DNA from: Oscillospiraceae bacterium
Lineage (GTDB): Bacteria > Bacillota > Clostridia > Oscillospirales > Acutalibacteraceae
Assembly (NCBI GenBank): GCA_031268405.1
Contig: JAIRXF010000012.1
Location: 26,553-90,552, forward strand
Reading direction: 5' to 3'
Length of the DNA stretch: 64,000 nucleotides
Every line of letters starts with the position of its first letter. Positions within the stretch are counted from its first letter, which is position 1. The position numbers and the translations under genes are program-made. The notes beneath the pieces are model-generated. The model had not been told where the DNA came from and searched no databases. It was given only the letters and a program-made list of their open reading frames with translations. Below are positions 35,189-44,865 of the stretch, in pieces.

Positions 35189-36949
35189 ATGGACAAAAAA
35201 ACACAAGATGAATTGAGCAAATTTTTTCTGGACAATATGAATGAAAGGGCAATCGAAAAATTAAAACCGCTAAATAATCTGCGGGAATTTTTGTATCACA
35301 TAAAAAAACAATTTTCCAATAAAAAAGCTTTCGTGTTTAGAAAAGAGGAAAAAATTAAATCAATCAAATACGAAGAAATGTGCGATAAAATCTTAAGACT
35401 TATGAATTTTTTTCATGAAAAAAATGAAAAAATAGCAATTGTAGCTGAACCAAGCGAAGATTGGGTGGAAATTTTTTTATCGATTACTTGTTCATCAAAT
35501 GTCGCTGTTATAATTCCGTCGGTCGCAAAGCTTAATTCGATTATTGGAATACTTCAAATGAGCGGCGCTAAAACCGTAATATATGATTCAAGCAACTCAG
35601 GAAACATAGAAAAATGCAAAACAAAACTAGAAAATTTAAAATATCTATCGTTGGAAGAATTAATGAAAGAATCAACTACTCTTACAAAAACTGCATCAAA
35701 AAATATAACAATTGACCAAAATTCCCCCGCGGCAATTTTCTTCACATCCGGAACCACTGCGCTCAGCAAGGGAGTTGTGCTGACCCATAAAAACATTATG
35801 CTCAATGCGTTTAATGGTATGCTGGGAACACCGCTTCCCGAATTCTGTCGATGTTTGTTAGCCTTACCTTTATTCCATGTTTTGGGTTTAATACGTAGCA
35901 TTTTAACTATATTATATCAAGGCGGAGAAATTCACTTTCCCGGAAGCATAAAAACCTTTTTTAAAGATTTCTCATGGTCGCATCCGACCGTATTGGTGCT
36001 AATACCAGAACAAGTAAGCGCCGTAGCAAATATAATAAAAAACAAGGGGCTCTTAGCAGTTGGAAATGAACTTAAAACGATTATAACCGGCGGAGCTGCA
36101 ATGCAGGCAAAATTTAAGCAAATGCTGTTAGATTACAACATTGAACTTTCACAAGGTTATGGGCTAACCGAATGTCTGTTTGTATGCGCAAATGCCAGCA
36201 AAAAAACAAAATTTTCCTCGGTTGGAAAGCCATATCCAGGGAATATGGTAAAAATAAAAAATGGAGAGATCTTGATTCGCGGAGATAATTTATTTAGTAA
36301 TTATTTATTTAAAGAAGATACCGAAAAATCGTTCGAAGGACCGTGGTTCAAAACAGGTGATCTGGGACATTTCGATGAAGATGGATTTCTTTATGTAACC
36401 GGAAGAAAAAAATTCTTAATCGTGCTTGCAAATGGTGAAAATATTTCTCCGGAAAAATTAGAACTTAAAATTCTCGAAAACAGCGACGTAAAAGAAGCCA
36501 TGGTTTACGAGACTCAAATCGGCTCTGGAACTGGAGTTCTGGGGGTTGAGGTTTATGCTCCTGAGCTAGAATATTTAAAAATATGTGAAATAATAAACAA
36601 AATAAACGATACATTACCATTGGGTGGCAAAATGCGTGTTATAACCAAGAGAGACATTCCATTTGCCAAAACACCATCCAACAAGATCATAAGAAACGGC
36701 TTTCAAAATACAATTTTTACTAAATTAAAAGAAGCATTTGTAAAATCTCCACTGATAAATGCTGACCCCAATTCCATTGTGATGGATACACGACTTATTG
36801 AAGATTTAGAAATGTCATCTGTAGCTTTTGCGGATCTTTTTTGTGAATTTGAAGAAAAATTTTCGATAAAAGCCAATTTTGATGAGGTATCCAAGATGTT
36901 AACAATTAGAGATGCATACAATTATTTGCAAAAAAACTATAAAGGATAG
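35189..36949 (+). CDS. AMP-forming acyl ligase fused to an acyl-carrier-protein-like domain
   Basis: 586 residues; ATG 35189 follows GGGGGTGA, the better start than 35150. Residues about 30-500 are an adenylation domain: FFTSGTTALSKGV (P-loop-like, with Ala for the usual Gly), SQGYGLTEC, WFKTGDLGHFDEDGFLYVTG and the C-terminal catalytic-lysine segment TPSNKIIR. Residues about 515-586 look like a carrier protein: DTRLIEDLEMSSVAFADLF with the Ser that would hold phosphopantetheine (LEMSS replaces the usual GxDS). So one protein may activate a carboxylic acid and load it on its own carrier. The acid is unknown. A GNAT gene follows in the same direction. Confidence 0.88.
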   Translation: MDKKTQDELSKFFLDNMNERAIEKLKPLNNLREFLYHIKKQFSNKKAFVFRKEEKIKSIKYEEMCDKILRLMNFFHEKNEKIAIVAEPSEDWVEIFLSITCSSNVAVIIPSVAKLNSIIGILQMSGAKTVIYDSSNSGNIEKCKTKLENLKYLSLEELMKESTTLTKTASKNITIDQNSPAAIFFTSGTTALSKGVVLTHKNIMLNAFNGMLGTPLPEFCRCLLALPLFHVLGLIRSILTILYQGGEIHFPGSIKTFFKDFSWSHPTVLVLIPEQVSAVANIIKNKGLLAVGNELKTIITGGAAMQAKFKQMLLDYNIELSQGYGLTECLFVCANASKKTKFSSVGKPYPGNMVKIKNGEILIRGDNLFSNYLFKEDTEKSFEGPWFKTGDLGHFDEDGFLYVTGRKKFLIVLANGENISPEKLELKILENSDVKEAMVYETQIGSGTGVLGVEVYAPELEYLKICEIINKINDTLPLGGKMRVITKRDIPFAKTPSNKIIRNGFQNTIFTKLKEAFVKSPLINADPNSIVMDTRLIEDLEMSSVAFADLFCEFEEKFSIKANFDEVSKMLTIRDAYNYLQKNYKG

Positions 36950-37066
36950 ATATGTAATCAAAAAACAAATTAATCTTCAAACATTTAAAACGCTCACAAC
37001 CGCAATAATTAAAGTAATAAAATTTATCTTAAATGACAAACACCAAGTGTTTAAGGGGTGATTTTA

Positions 37067-37972
37067 TTGATAAAAAACGTAGAATATCCATATTACAAAT
37101 TGTATATTTCAAAAAAACTCAACAATGGAGCCCTTGATTACTTTTCCAAACTGGTTAGATCGTCTCAAGAACGCATATTGGTCCTTTATAATGAACAAAA
37201 CAAACCCATAGGTTGCGCAATTTTACTACTTAAAGATGGCTCCGACAGAGTAGAATTAAGCTACATTTTTATAAAAGAAGATAGCAGAAATAAAGGATAT
37301 GGCAACGATCTTTTTAACGCGTCATTTGATTGGGCTTGCAAATTAAAAAAAGATCTAACACTTAGAATCCAAGACATCAACTCATGCAAAGAAATCCTTT
37401 TGCATATGCTTGAAAAAAGAAATGCGAATCCCATCGATACTTCTTACGTTTATCAGCACTACATAAATGAAGAAACCAAAAGACAATGGCAAACAGTGCT
37501 AGATAAAAATTTTGTTAGAATTAAAAATTTTTTAGAAGCACAAGGATTCGATTGCACAAGCTTTGAAAAGTCTGACAGCAAAATACTTGAAGAAATATAT
37601 TTTGAAAAAAAATTTGACGATAGATATGATCCAAATGAAATTTTTCAAGGAAACTTCGGCCCATTCTTGCCCTCATACAGCTTTGTTTCTAGTAAAAATG
37701 GTAAATCAGCGGCGCTCATAATGGCTATAGAATCCGATAAAGAATCTGTTGTGTCACAATTAATCTCAGTAACAGAAAAATACAAAAAATCAGGGGCAGT
37801 ATTGCTTTGTATAATAAAATTTATGGGAAAAGCCTTTGATTCTAAATATAAAAAAATCGGATACTGTGTTAGTTCCAACAACTCTCAAATGTTAAGAGTT
37901 GTTGGTGATACGTTCCAAAAAATAAAATATATAAAAATAAAACAATCAAGATATTTGATTAAACACCTATAA
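37067..37972 (+). CDS. GNAT acyltransferase, probably tandem GNAT domains
   Basis: About 301 residues starting at TTG 37067 after AAGGGGTGA (the GTG at 37058 lies in that site). The N-terminal half is a GNAT fold: RILVLYNEQNKPIGCAIL, ELSYIFIKED and motif A RNKGYGNDLF (acyl-CoA or carrier pantetheine binding). The second half repeats a GNAT-like pattern without a clear RxxGxG (GKSAALIMAIES, IKFMGKAFDSKYKKIGYCVS). It lies 117 bases after the AMP-ligase-ACP gene and could transfer the acyl group made by that protein to an amine. The target is unknown. Confidence 0.75.
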   Translation: MIKNVEYPYYKLYISKKLNNGALDYFSKLVRSSQERILVLYNEQNKPIGCAILLLKDGSDRVELSYIFIKEDSRNKGYGNDLFNASFDWACKLKKDLTLRIQDINSCKEILLHMLEKRNANPIDTSYVYQHYINEETKRQWQTVLDKNFVRIKNFLEAQGFDCTSFEKSDSKILEEIYFEKKFDDRYDPNEIFQGNFGPFLPSYSFVSSKNGKSAALIMAIESDKESVVSQLISVTEKYKKSGAVLLCIIKFMGKAFDSKYKKIGYCVSSNNSQMLRVVGDTFQKIKYIKIKQSRYLIKHL

Positions 37973-38030
37973 ATTTCTTTTCAAAATAATGGTTAAATAT
38001 TTAAAATAATATATTTTCTTATTCTAAAAT

Positions 38031-38690
38031 TTATCCACGGCCCGGAGGCAACGTGTCGATATGCATTTCATAACCATTTTGATATCTTCTACTCAGACTG
38101 ATAAATACATGTGCATCGTTATCTCCAACAGCACCTTCTAAAAATAAATCTCTTTGCAAGCTTTGTGAGATGTTTTCCAAAGTACTTTCTCTCAGATAAA
38201 AACTTCCCTCTGGTCCATACAGATCAAAAATAAAATCTCTAATTAATCTCATCAATTCGTTGACTACTTGTCGTGGTGATCCAGCACCTCGAAAATCATC
38301 TGGCAGAACTATTTGGTATTCATTCCTCGCCCTATTCATATCATCCTCATTGTCAACATCAATAATGTCAAGTAGCGAGGATTGAAGGGAAACAATGAAT
38401 GAAAAATGAGAGAAGGCTTGATCGATTTCGACCACAACAAATAATCTCATCGCTTTTTTATCTTCGCCGTTTGAGGTTTCTTTGGGCAATCTTACTGGAC
38501 CTCTGTCACGTTTGATAGCAACAACTGGTGATCCAAAATCAATCTTTTTTCCTCCCGTAATTCCAAACCAATAATCGTTAGATTCTTCTTGAGATTCATT
38601 TGATACTGCATAACAATTATTTGATGGTTTATCGTAACTAAAAAATGAAGTTAGTAGTGCAGCGGTAATTAAAAATGATAATTTTTTCAT
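38031..38690 (-). CDS. Small secreted protein of unknown function
   Basis: 219 residues, ATG after AAGGGGG. MKKLSFLITAALLTSFFSY is a signal peptide, with cleavage probably near CYAVSN (about residues 26-31). The mature protein has an N-terminal polar region (NESQEESNDYWFGITGG), then an alternating beta/alpha part (AMRLFVVVEIDQAFSHFSFI, VVNELMRLIRDFIFDLYG) and ends DTLPPGRG. No membrane anchor, catalytic motif or known family is recognised. It has its own promoter. Candidates include a host-interaction or wall-associated protein, but nothing in the sequence decides. Confidence 0.75.
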   Translation of the reverse strand: MKKLSFLITAALLTSFFSYDKPSNNCYAVSNESQEESNDYWFGITGGKKIDFGSPVVAIKRDRGPVRLPKETSNGEDKKAMRLFVVVEIDQAFSHFSFIVSLQSSLLDIIDVDNEDDMNRARNEYQIVLPDDFRGAGSPRQVVNELMRLIRDFIFDLYGPEGSFYLRESTLENISQSLQRDLFLEGAVGDNDAHVFISLSRRYQNGYEMHIDTLPPGRG

Positions 38691-39918
38691 AATTTTTTCC
38701 CCCTTGTATTTTCATATTTGGTGTTTGTAACAATACCAGCGTTTATTTTAAATTATCTAATAAATAATTTCAAGCTTTTTTGGATAAATAATCGTAATTA
38801 AGCAAATTTAAAAATATAAAATCGGTTCTTCAAGTAGTAATTTGTCGATAATTATTTCAAAAACTCCAATCCGGCAAGGCGAATTTTATTTTTAAAAACT
38901 TTGGCGCTTTAACCGCAAAAACTATTTAAATTAAAATCATTAATTTTATAAAAACATCTTACATTTAATTATTACTAAATCTAAAAGTATAAATAGTGAC
39001 TATTATTTGTAATTTAATCATCGCAATATTTTGATATTTTTGTATAAATTTATCTAAATAAATATACTATTTAAATATAATTAATTGACGTAAAATAAAA
39101 AATTATAAATAAAATTATTATAATTTTACGCAGTTTATCGTTAATTTCAAAAAAGATTTTTAGGTATATTTTAGCCAAATATTTTCATTTTAAATGCTTG
39201 AAAATATTATTTTTCCTTGTATTTTAAGGTATAATTCATGACTCTTAAGAACATAATTTAAGAAAAATTTGCGCATTTCTCGTTGTTTAAATTTTATAGC
39301 TTTAGGGAACCAATCACACAGCAACATCTATTTTAATTATGTACAAAACTAGCTTAAAAACCAACGACCCCACACAAACTCCTTATACAAAAAGCTGTGT
39401 ATTTTTAATAAAATCAGACAAAATATTAGCCGCAAATTTCATAAAAATATCCTGTAAATTGCAGTGTATTCATAGAAAATCTATTTTATCCCCTTGAGAA
39501 ATTTTTACTTCTGGACGTTTTTTTTTTGATAAACTCTGATGCGCCCTTGGAATTTTAAAATTTATAAGGCTTGAGCAACTATTAAAAACAGTACTCATCA
39601 ATTTTTTAAATAAAACTCAAAAAAGCAAGACAATCAGAAAAAATTATTTTCAATGGATACAATAGAATTAAAATAACAATTTTACTGGCATTTTACACAA
39701 ATTTTTAAAGACTTATTGTGTAAATCTTTAAAATACAAAATCCTTTTTTCAAATTATGACAACCAAAAACGAGTAAAAAATCATGGCATCTTGCAAATTG
39801 AAATTCAATAAAAAAATAAACTTCATCCAAGCAAAAAACTTAAAGACGTTTTGAAAATTAGACAACTAAACCTCAATGTAAATTTTTTTGATTGGCTGCA
39901 ATTAAAATTAAAATACAA
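38691..39918. other. 1.2-kb gene-free spacer where rplQ would be expected
   Basis: Between the secreted-protein gene and rpoA (both minus strand) there is no open frame of note and no recognisable rplQ remnant. The sequence is among the most AT-rich of the window. The only feature assigned is the promoter at 38745-38773. Confidence 0.6.
38745..38773 (-). promoter_or_regulatory. Promoter of the small secreted-protein gene
   Basis: TTGAAA (38773-38768) and TAAAAT (38750-38745) are 17 bases apart on the minus strand, about 55 bases before the ATG. Confidence 0.5.
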
Positions 39919-40869
39919 CTACGGTGACTCTGGTAAAATACCAAAGATTGCTAGTTTACTCTTAACTTCTTCCAATGATTTTTTCCCCATATTTCGGACT
40001 TTGGCGATCTCTTCTTCAGACATCTTAGCCAATTCAGCCACAGTATTAATTCCAACCTTTTTTAAGCAATTCGAAGAACGAGCAGAAAGATCTAAATCTT
40101 CGATTGTCATGCCATCAAACCTGCTTTGAACTGATGGTTCTCCACTAGATTCAAAATCTGGATAATCAGATTCATTATTGCAAAGATCTGAATAAAGCTC
40201 GAGATACTGAGTTAAAATTTCAGACGCAACAGAAACAGCCTCTTGCGCTTTTAGAATACCATTGGTCCAAACTTCAAGTGTTAATTTGTCATAATCTATT
40301 TTTTGCCCTACACGGGTATTTTCTACATTATAATTAACTTTAACAACGGGCGTATATATAGCATCAATGGGAATAATCTCAACACCCAAATCTTCAACTT
40401 TTGATTTATTTAATTCTGCGGGAACATAACCTCTTCCTTTACCCAAAACTATTTGCATACGCAGTTTTGCGTCTTCATTTAAAGTTGCAATGTGCATATC
40501 TGGATTTAATATTTCTACATCACTGTCACAAATTATCGAACCCGCGGTAAAATCGCACGGACCCTCCATGACAATTTCAATTACTTTAAGATCATCAGAA
40601 TGCAATTTTACTTTCAGCGCCTTTAAATTAAGAACAATCTGAACCACATCTTCTTTAATTCCAGGAATTACCGAAAACTCATGCAAAATACCTTCAATCT
40701 TCACGGCAACAACAGCGGCCCCAGGCAAAGAAGAAAGCAAAACTCTTCTTAAACTATTACCCAAAGTATTACCAAAACCCCGCTCTAGTGGATGCGCAAC
40801 AAACACCCCATATTTTCCGTCTTCAGACAAAACTTGGGCCTCAACAACAGGCTTTTCCAAATAGCTCAT
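39919..40869 (-). CDS. rpoA: RNA polymerase alpha subunit
   Basis: Alpha dimerises to start polymerase assembly and its C-terminal domain contacts promoters and activators. 316 residues: N-terminal domain with GFGNTLGNSLRRVLLSSLPGAAV (about 30-52) and the beta/beta'-contact regions, a linker (about 228-245), and the C-terminal domain with IEDLDLSARSSNCLKKVGI, the DNA-contacting helix region NTVAELAKM and VRNMGKKSLEEVKSKL. GAGGGGG precedes the ATG. It is the last gene of the alpha operon here; rplQ, almost always next, is absent. Confidence 0.98.
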   Translation of the reverse strand: MSYLEKPVVEAQVLSEDGKYGVFVAHPLERGFGNTLGNSLRRVLLSSLPGAAVVAVKIEGILHEFSVIPGIKEDVVQIVLNLKALKVKLHSDDLKVIEIVMEGPCDFTAGSIICDSDVEILNPDMHIATLNEDAKLRMQIVLGKGRGYVPAELNKSKVEDLGVEIIPIDAIYTPVVKVNYNVENTRVGQKIDYDKLTLEVWTNGILKAQEAVSVASEILTQYLELYSDLCNNESDYPDFESSGEPSVQSRFDGMTIEDLDLSARSSNCLKKVGINTVAELAKMSEEEIAKVRNMGKKSLEEVKSKLAIFGILPESP

Positions 40870-41236
40870 TAACGATCCCCCTCAAATGATCGACATTAAA
40901 TTAAAACCTTAAACTATACTACTCTACACACAAATAACTCTAAAAGACATTGTGATAATATCACATAAAATCGGTGTCAATTTAATAAGCTCTTCAAACC
41001 AATATAAACAAACACACATTAGAGACATTGTAACACTCTGTAAATTTGAATCCGACGGAAAAAATATAAAACCAGACAAAATAAAAACTGAAAAACCTCA
41101 AAATATTTCGCAAACATCAAATTATATTACCCAAAATTTTTTAAACGTTCAAAAATCTGATCAATCGCGATTTAGGTAAAATAAACAACAAACTAATGTA
41201 CAAAACTAAAAATCCAACATTCAAAGTTAAAATCGC
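40870..41236. other. Gene-free spacer between rpsD and rpoA
   Basis: 367 bases, long for this operon position. An antisense open frame at 40952-41179 has no ribosome site or family likeness and is not accepted. Confidence 0.5.
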
Positions 41237-41863
41237 CTATTTGGAGTATAACTCAACTATCAGCGTTTCTTCAACCTCAAACTCTATATCATCTCTTTGT
41301 GGAAGCGAAACTACTTTGCCTTGAAAGCCTTCTCTGTTGATCTCAAGCCACTTCGGAGTTGGACGAGAAGCGTTCGTTTCAACAATGGCTTTCAAAATAG
41401 AATTAGCTTTACTTTTTTCTTTTAAAGAAATACCATCGCTGGGTTTTGTTAGATAAGATGGTATATTAACCCTTTTGTCATTAACTAAAAAATGACCATG
41501 CAAAACAAGTTGCCTTGCCTGAGCCCTAGAATTAGCAAAGCCAAGTCTATACACAACATTGTCTAATCTACTTTCTATAAGAGCTAAAAGAACTTCACCG
41601 GTTTTTCCTTCTCTTTTCTCTGCCAATTCATAGTATTTTCTGAACTGACCCTCTAAAATTCCATAGAAGCGCCTTGTGGACTGTTTGGCACGAAGCTGCA
41701 ATCCATATTCAGAAACCTTTTTTCTACCGCGACCATGTTGACCGGGAGCATAGGCTCTTTTTATGACTCCGCACTTGGCACTATAACATCTCTCTCCCTT
41801 TAGGAAAAGCTTTTGACCTTCTCGTCGACAAAGTCTGCAAACCGCACCTGTATACCTCGCCAT
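41237..41863 (-). CDS. rpsD: 30S ribosomal protein S4
   Basis: S4 nucleates small-subunit assembly on the 5' domain of 16S rRNA. 208 residues with the start [26 protein letters not shown], which carries the Cys pattern of the zinc-binding S4 form (CRLC...C...C), then the S4 RNA-binding fold [20 protein letters not shown] and [16 protein letters not shown]. Length is normal. AGGAG precedes the ATG. It lies between rpsK and rpoA, the standard alpha-operon order, but with spacers of 423 and 367 bases. Confidence 0.98.
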   Translation of the reverse strand: MARYTGAVCRLCRREGQKLFLKGERCYSAKCGVIKRAYAPGQHGRGRKKVSEYGLQLRAKQSTRRFYGILEGQFRKYYELAEKREGKTGEVLLALIESRLDNVVYRLGFANSRAQARQLVLHGHFLVNDKRVNIPSYLTKPSDGISLKEKSKANSILKAIVETNASRPTPKWLEINREGFQGKVVSLPQRDDIEFEVEETLIVELYSK

Positions 41864-42286
41864 TAATTAACACATCTCCTATTAAAGATTTTAGAACAAA
41901 TACTTAAAAAATTAATACAAATAATAATTCAAACATTTAAAACTTTTTACAAACTACTAACTACATGATGAATAAAAATTTTAAAAAACACTTACAGCTC
42001 AGAATGCTTTGATATTTTTATAAACAACTAAGAAGTTAGACAAACAATTGGTGAAACACAAAGTATAGAATTCATAAATATATGAAGCAAAAGATCTGAA
42101 AAACAAATCAAAACCCGCAAATCCAAAATAATTCACCAAAGCTTGTAAAACCAATTATGAAAACTCAGATAAAAATTTATAAAATTAAACTTGCCAAGCA
42201 ACTAAGTCACAAATCATACTCAAAAATCTCGTAAAGTGTACCCCTGACACAAACGCGATTCACACACAACTCGATAAAAATTCAAC
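41864..42286. other. Gene-free spacer between rpsK and rpsD
   Basis: 423 very AT-rich bases with no supported gene, clear hairpin or strong promoter. Confidence 0.5.
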
Positions 42287-42694
42287 CTAAACTCTACGCC
42301 TTTTCGGTGGCCTGCAACCATTGTGAGGAATGGGGGTAACATCTTTTATCATGGTAACTTCAAGACCAGCGCCTTGTAAAGCACGAATTGCCGCCTCTCG
42401 ACCAGAACCCGGCCCTTTAACAAAAACCTCTACAAATCTCATTCCGTATTCCATGGCGGCCTTTGCAGCCGTTTCAGCTGCGTTTTGAGCAGCAAACGGA
42501 GTGGATTTTCTCGAACCTCTAAACCCCAACTCCCCCGAACTAGCCCAAGATATAGCATCGCCGTTGGAATTTGCGATTGTAACAATCGTATTATTGAAGG
42601 TTGATTTAATGTGAGCAACCCCTCGCTCAATATTCTTCTTTTCTCGCTTTTTACGACTAGAAACAGGTCTTTTAACCCCACTTTGCATTGCCAT
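42287..42694 (-). CDS. rpsK: 30S ribosomal protein S11
   Basis: S11 lies on the platform near the Shine-Dalgarno helix. About 135 residues starting [21 protein letters not shown], with the core [35 protein letters not shown] and the C-terminal [16 protein letters not shown] prefer ATG 42694 over the ATG at 42706, which abuts the GGGGGA ribosome site. It begins 24 bases after rpsM. Confidence 0.97.
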   Translation of the reverse strand: MAMQSGVKRPVSSRKKREKKNIERGVAHIKSTFNNTIVTIANSNGDAISWASSGELGFRGSRKSTPFAAQNAAETAAKAAMEYGMRFVEVFVKGPGSGREAAIRALQGAGLEVTMIKDVTPIPHNGCRPPKRRRV

Positions 42695-42718
42695 AAAACA
42701 AATCATTCCCCCTTTTTT

Positions 42719-43087
42719 CTATCTCTTTTTATTGGCTATTGTTTTTCTTGGCCCTTTTCGAGTTCTGGCATTCGTCTTTGAACGCTGACCTCTCACAGGC
42801 AATCCTTTGCGATGGCGAATTCCTCTATAACACCCAATCTCTTTGAGTCTTTTGATATCAAACGCAATATCTCTTCTAAGATCTCCTTCAACTTTGTAAT
42901 TTTTATCGATACAATTTCTTAATTTAGAAATGTCCTCTTCAGCTAAATCTTTTATGCGTAAATCAGGATTCACTCCAGTCGACTCAAGAACCTTAACCGC
43001 AGACTTTCTACCTATTCCGTAAATTCTAGAAAGACCGATTTCAACTCGTTTTTCTCCCGGTAAATCTATACCCGCTATACGAGCCAT
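42719..43087 (-). CDS. rpsM: 30S ribosomal protein S13
   Basis: S13 contacts P-site tRNA and the large subunit. 122 residues: [26 protein letters not shown] with the helix-two-turn-helix region, [52 protein letters not shown] basic tail. GGAGG lies 9 bases before the ATG. Order rpmJ-rpsM-rpsK is standard. Confidence 0.98.
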   Translation of the reverse strand: MARIAGIDLPGEKRVEIGLSRIYGIGRKSAVKVLESTGVNPDLRIKDLAEEDISKLRNCIDKNYKVEGDLRRDIAFDIKRLKEIGCYRGIRHRKGLPVRGQRSKTNARTRKGPRKTIANKKR

Positions 43088-43156
43088 AAAACTCTACACC
43101 TCCGTTCTCACACAAAATAAAATCAAAACTTTTCACAACTCACAAAAGCTTAAAAA

Positions 43157-43270
43157 TTAACCCTGCCGTTGTTTATGCTTTGGATTTTCGCATATAACAA
43201 TAACCTTCCCATTGCGTTTAATAACTTTGCATTTCTCGCAAATTTTTTTGGTAGAAGGTCTAACTTTCAT
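43157..43270 (-). CDS. rpmJ: 50S ribosomal protein L36 (zinc form)
   Basis: A 37-residue gene, ATG at 43270 with GGGAGG 8 bases upstream and a TAA at 43159-43157. It reads [20 protein letters not shown], then [17 protein letters not shown]. The C-x2-C, later Cys and His ligands of the zinc ribbon are all kept. It sits between infA and rpsM, the usual place. Confidence 0.97.
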   Translation of the reverse strand: MKVRPSTKKICEKCKVIKRNGKVIVICENPKHKQRQG

Positions 43271-43471
43271 TTCTCATTCCTCCCCAATAGAACTTAAATC
43301 CAACATACTTTAACATTGTACACTACATTCAAAAAAAATAAAAGCCCTCATCAAAGATTTCAAAAATCAAAAAACAACTCTGCGGGTGTAATCAACAAAA
43401 TCATACCCTTTAACCGAAATTTAAACACTGCAAAGTTTAGAACAATTTTAAACACACAAATCTATCAACCG

Positions 43472-43687
43472 TTACTTGGCGCGCCAAGTAATTCTTCCTC
43501 TTTTCAAATCGTAAGGAGAAATCTCCATGGTGACCTTATCGCCGGGCAAAATACGAATATAATTCATGCGCAATTTACCGGAAATATGGGCTAAAATAAC
43601 ATTTCCATTGGGAATTTTAACTTTAAATTCAGCATTGGGTAGAGCTTCCTGCACTACTCCCTCTACCTCTATCATCTCACCAGACAA
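43472..43687 (-). CDS. infA: Translation initiation factor IF-1 (TTG start)
   Basis: IF-1 occupies the ribosomal A site during initiation. I start it at TTG 43687, 9 bases after GGGGAGG, giving (M)[20 protein letters not shown] and a 71-residue protein, close to the usual 72. The ATG at 43696 touches the ribosome site. The OB-fold signature [32 protein letters not shown] is present, ending [12 protein letters not shown]. It lies between the KOW gene and rpmJ. Confidence 0.95.
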   Translation of the reverse strand: MSGEMIEVEGVVQEALPNAEFKVKIPNGNVILAHISGKLRMNYIRILPGDKVTMEISPYDLKRGRITWRAK

Positions 43688-43818
43688 AACTAACATCCTC
43701 CCCGTTATTGTAGTAACTCAAAGCCTCTCATGTGTACGAGCATAAAAGTTAAAACTATCAAATTGTAATTAAAATCAAAGCATAAACCACCATTGATCAA
43801 ATAAAATTCCAGAATATA

Positions 43819-44064
43819 CTAATTTTTCTCTGAAAAACTCCTAAGAATCGATCTTATTTTTTTATTGGTCTTTAGAGAATCTTCATCTAAAACAACTTTT
43901 GTAAAAGACAAATGTTTAATATTTTTGCGCTTCGTTTTTGAAACAGGTCGTCGCTTACCATCACAAATATTAACATATTCCTTGTTTAAATCAATTACAA
44001 CAAAAAACTTACTCTTATCTCGACCAGCAACAGCTTTAACTACCAAACCCCTCACAATTAACAC
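43819..44064 (-). CDS. KOW-domain RNA-binding protein (L14e-like)
   Basis: 81 residues, GTG start 8 bases after GGGAGG. The sequence LIVRGLVVKAVAGRDKSKFFVVIDL is a KOW motif as in archaeal/eukaryotic L14e, and VNICDGKRRPVSKTKRKNIKHL follows. Small proteins of this kind are found between map and infA in many Clostridia and are thought to bind RNA, perhaps the ribosome. Exact role unknown. Confidence 0.88.
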   Translation of the reverse strand: MLIVRGLVVKAVAGRDKSKFFVVIDLNKEYVNICDGKRRPVSKTKRKNIKHLSFTKVVLDEDSLKTNKKIRSILRSFSEKN

Positions 44065-44110
44065 AATCGCCGCCTCCCGAGATAATCAATTTCAATTATG
44101 TTTTTTAAAA

Positions 44111-44863
44111 TTATTCGCAAACAGTCAAAATCACACACCCTTCTTCTGTCAAAGCAACAGTGTGCTCAAAATGAGCAGACAAATTACCATCTGATGTAAT
44201 GGTCGTCCAGCCATCTGACAAAATTCTAACACCCTCATCACCAAAATTAACCATGGGCTCTATGGCAAGAACCATTCCTTTTTGCAATCTAGGCCCTCTT
44301 TGTGCAACGCCATAATTTGGAATGCTTGGATCTTCGTGCAAGTTAACACCAATGCCATGTCCTTCAAAATTCTTAACAACAGAAAATCCATTATTTTCAA
44401 CATGTGTTTGAATTGCGTTTGCTATATCGCCAATTCTATTACCTTCAGCTACTTTTTCAATTCCTTTGAGAAGACTTTCTTTTGTTATATCCATTAGTTT
44501 CAAGGCTTGCACACACACATCTCCGCAGGGAAAAGTAGCCGCATTGTCACCGTGAAATCCGTTAATAAACGCACCCACATCCACGCTAACTATATCTCCA
44601 TTTTTCAATATACAATCTTTGTGGGGTATACCATGAACCACAGTGTCGTTCACAGAAATACAACAGCAATTGGGGAAACCTTTGTAACCCAAAAAAGATG
44701 CAACCGCCCCTTGACTATTAATGTATTCGTTAACGATATTATCTATTTCTAGAGTGCTAATGCCAGGCTGAACTGCTTCTCCTCCCAGTTTTAAAGCTCT
44801 AGCTGAAATAATACACGCTTCTCTCATTTGATCAATTTCTGCAGGTGTCTTTATTATAATCAT
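44111..44863 (-). CDS. map: Methionine aminopeptidase type I
   Basis: Removes initiator Met from nascent proteins. 250 residues with the di-metal ligands: Asp in SVDVGAFINGFHGDNAATF (two Asp), His in GHGIGVNLHEDP, Glu in AIEPMVN and Glu in the final region (SAHFEHTVALTEEG). The residue His of VVHGIP is also kept. The ATG follows the adk stop by 2 bases, so translation is probably coupled; there is little ribosome site of its own. Confidence 0.97.
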   Translation of the reverse strand: MIIIKTPAEIDQMREACIISARALKLGGEAVQPGISTLEIDNIVNEYINSQGAVASFLGYKGFPNCCCISVNDTVVHGIPHKDCILKNGDIVSVDVGAFINGFHGDNAATFPCGDVCVQALKLMDITKESLLKGIEKVAEGNRIGDIANAIQTHVENNGFSVVKNFEGHGIGVNLHEDPSIPNYGVAQRGPRLQKGMVLAIEPMVNFGDEGVRILSDGWTTITSDGNLSAHFEHTVALTEEGCVILTVCE

Positions 44864-44865
44864 AA

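Noticed and set aside
40952..41179. 75-codon + strand frame between rpsD and rpoA
   Set aside because: No ribosome site, no recognisable features, low-complexity Lys/Ile/Asn composition.
43271..43471. Possible additional gene between rpmJ and infA
   Set aside because: The + strand frame here is antisense and has no start signals; spacer only.
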